From JAZDIT01 sp043804755 (GTDB lineage: Bacteria > Patescibacteriota > Minisyncoccia > Minisyncoccales > JAQTPW01): a stretch of DNA of 22,043 bases. Positions 21,542-22,043 of this stretch are shown here, piece after piece. Below the pieces are notes generated by a model that was not told the origin of the DNA, did not search any database, and saw only the letters and a program-made list of their open reading frames with translations. Within the stretch, counting starts at the first letter, position 1. The number at the start of each line of letters is the position of its first letter. Location: contig JAZDIT010000001.1 of assembly GCA_043804755.1 (NCBI GenBank), positions 1 to 22,043 of the forward strand. The letters run 5' to 3'. Made by a program: the position numbers and the translations under genes.

Positions 21542-21570
21542 TTGACAAAATAGTAAAAATATGATATAAT
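21542..21570 (+). promoter_or_regulatory. Consensus sigma-70-type promoter with extended -10
   Basis: TTGACA (21542-21547), exactly 17 bases, TATAAT (21565-21570), preceded by TGa. All twelve hexamer bases match consensus. Initiation 7 bases downstream would be at 21577, the A of the first ATG. Confidence 0.85.
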
Positions 21571-21576
21571 TATAAT

Positions 21577-21996
21577 ATGGAGGTGAATATGGAAGGCACT
21601 TTTTATCACGGGAGCGGTAACCTGTTTCCCAAAATCGAGAGACGGCACCCCACTAATTATGGGATACCGCGGCAAGATCGCAGAAATGCGATTTACATAA
21701 CTTCGGACTACATTACAGCTTTAGCTTTTGCTGCAATGCCCGAAGGAAAAAATGCCGTAGGCCAATGGAATGGGAAGCGGACCGTTCACTTCGAAAACCC
21801 GGATTTATTCGATCCAGATAAAGAGGTTTATGTCTACTTTGTAGACATATCCGAAATACCTGGAGACAAGGTATTTCCGGGGGACGAGGGAGAAATTGTT
21901 GTAGACGTTGATGAAATAACACCGGTCAGAATCGAAAAACATAAAGCTGGTGAAGTATCTCAATACTACAGCATCATCAAAGGAGAGAATAAGTAA
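21577..21996 (+). CDS. Small protein, possible ADP-ribosyltransferase (ART/PARP-like) fold
   Basis: 139 residues, function not established. The N-terminal FYHGS (H11) and the downstream NAIYITSDYITALAFA segment (Y40) resemble the H and Y parts of an H-Y-E ADP-ribosyltransferase active site, where YHGT/S is followed by a strand reading Y.T.....A..FA. A later acidic stretch, GDEGEIVVDVDEITPVRI, could supply the glutamate. This is motif resemblance only. The first ATG (21577) coincides with the predicted transcription start, giving a leaderless mRNA. A second ATG (21589) is preceded by GGAGG at 21579-21583, 5 bases away, the only well-placed Shine-Dalgarno-like sequence I saw, which may reflect an origin in another lineage. 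The promoter is unusually strong. No partner gene is seen before the window ends. Confidence 0.7.
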   Translation: MEVNMEGTFYHGSGNLFPKIERRHPTNYGIPRQDRRNAIYITSDYITALAFAAMPEGKNAVGQWNGKRTVHFENPDLFDPDKEVYVYFVDISEIPGDKVFPGDEGEIVVDVDEITPVRIEKHKAGEVSQYYSIIKGENK

Positions 21997-22027
21997 TTCT
22001 TAATAGAATGAAAGTTCTCTCCTTTTG
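21979..22027 (+). terminator. Terminator-like stem overlapping the end of the last gene
   Basis: AAAGGAGAGAA (21979-21989) pairs with TTCTCTCCTTT (22015-22025), 11 bp with a 25-base loop that includes the stop codon, then a short T-run. A second hairpin, TTTTGCA/TGCAAAA (22023-22041), follows. Confidence 0.55.
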
Positions 22028-22043
22028 CATTTATTGCAAAAAT

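Noticed and set aside
21301..21675. A 124-codon minus-strand frame across the 16S 3' flank
   Set aside because: It runs through the processing stem, the terminator, the compound hairpin and the promoter of the opposite-strand gene; composition is not protein-like.
1..22043. CRISPR arrays, insertion sequences or prophage
   Set aside because: No regularly spaced repeats, transposase, integrase or phage genes were seen; the repeats present are hairpins and tRNA duplicates.

Overview
The window looks like a chromosomal segment of an uncultivated, small-genome bacterium of the Candidate Phyla Radiation (Patescibacteria), probably near Parcubacteria. The 16S rRNA differs from the usual bacterial sequence at several universal primer sites, EF-Ts is very short, the UMP kinase is of archaeal type, FtsZ has a long lysine-rich linker, genes are tightly packed with overlaps of a few bases, and the code is standard (TAA, TAG and TGA all end genes). 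The assignment to a phylum is inference from memory of these traits; no database search was possible.

Layout. 1-1952: a 5'-truncated ftsZ converges on an archaeal-type pyrH. 2040-7255: an AhpF-like thioredoxin reductase, enolase, phosphoglycerate mutase, a membrane-anchored thioredoxin-fold protein, a glutaredoxin and GAPDH, closed by a terminator. 7278-16097: acetyl-CoA synthetase, an HD-domain nucleotidase, PEP synthase, a PfkB sugar kinase, class II aldolase, ribosomal protein bL25 and a coiled-coil lytic transglycosylase, nearly back to back. 16094-17388 (minus): prfA and rpmE. 17491-19130: rpsB, tsf and a small membrane protein. 19135-21460: an RNA-rich region with a complete tRNA-Thr nested inside the D-loop of a second tRNA-Thr, a large structured hairpin, a promoter with a 14-codon ORF and a competing-hairpin terminator, and a 16S rRNA gene that stands alone without a 23S. 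21464-22043: another long hairpin, a consensus promoter and a small protein that may have an ADP-ribosyltransferase fold.

The genes together. The metabolic genes cover lower glycolysis and its reversal: acetate activation, pyruvate to PEP, enolase, phosphoglycerate mutase, GAPDH and aldolase. They are interleaved with a thiol-redox set. The rest is core translation and cell division or wall remodelling.

Main observations. (1) A second tRNA-Thr is split in its D-loop by 113 bases that form a 17-bp helix around a complete tRNA-Thr; both acceptor stems are perfect, which suggests both are used. (2) The 16S 3' end has no anti-Shine-Dalgarno sequence: after the conserved GGAT comes AAATTATTTTT instead of CACCTCCTTT. 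In agreement, I found no well-placed Shine-Dalgarno motif before any confident gene start, and at least six predicted promoters sit so close to the start codon that the mRNA would be leaderless or nearly so. (3) A 20-bp stem pairs the 16S leader with its 3' flank, and a terminator follows, so the 16S appears to be transcribed on its own.
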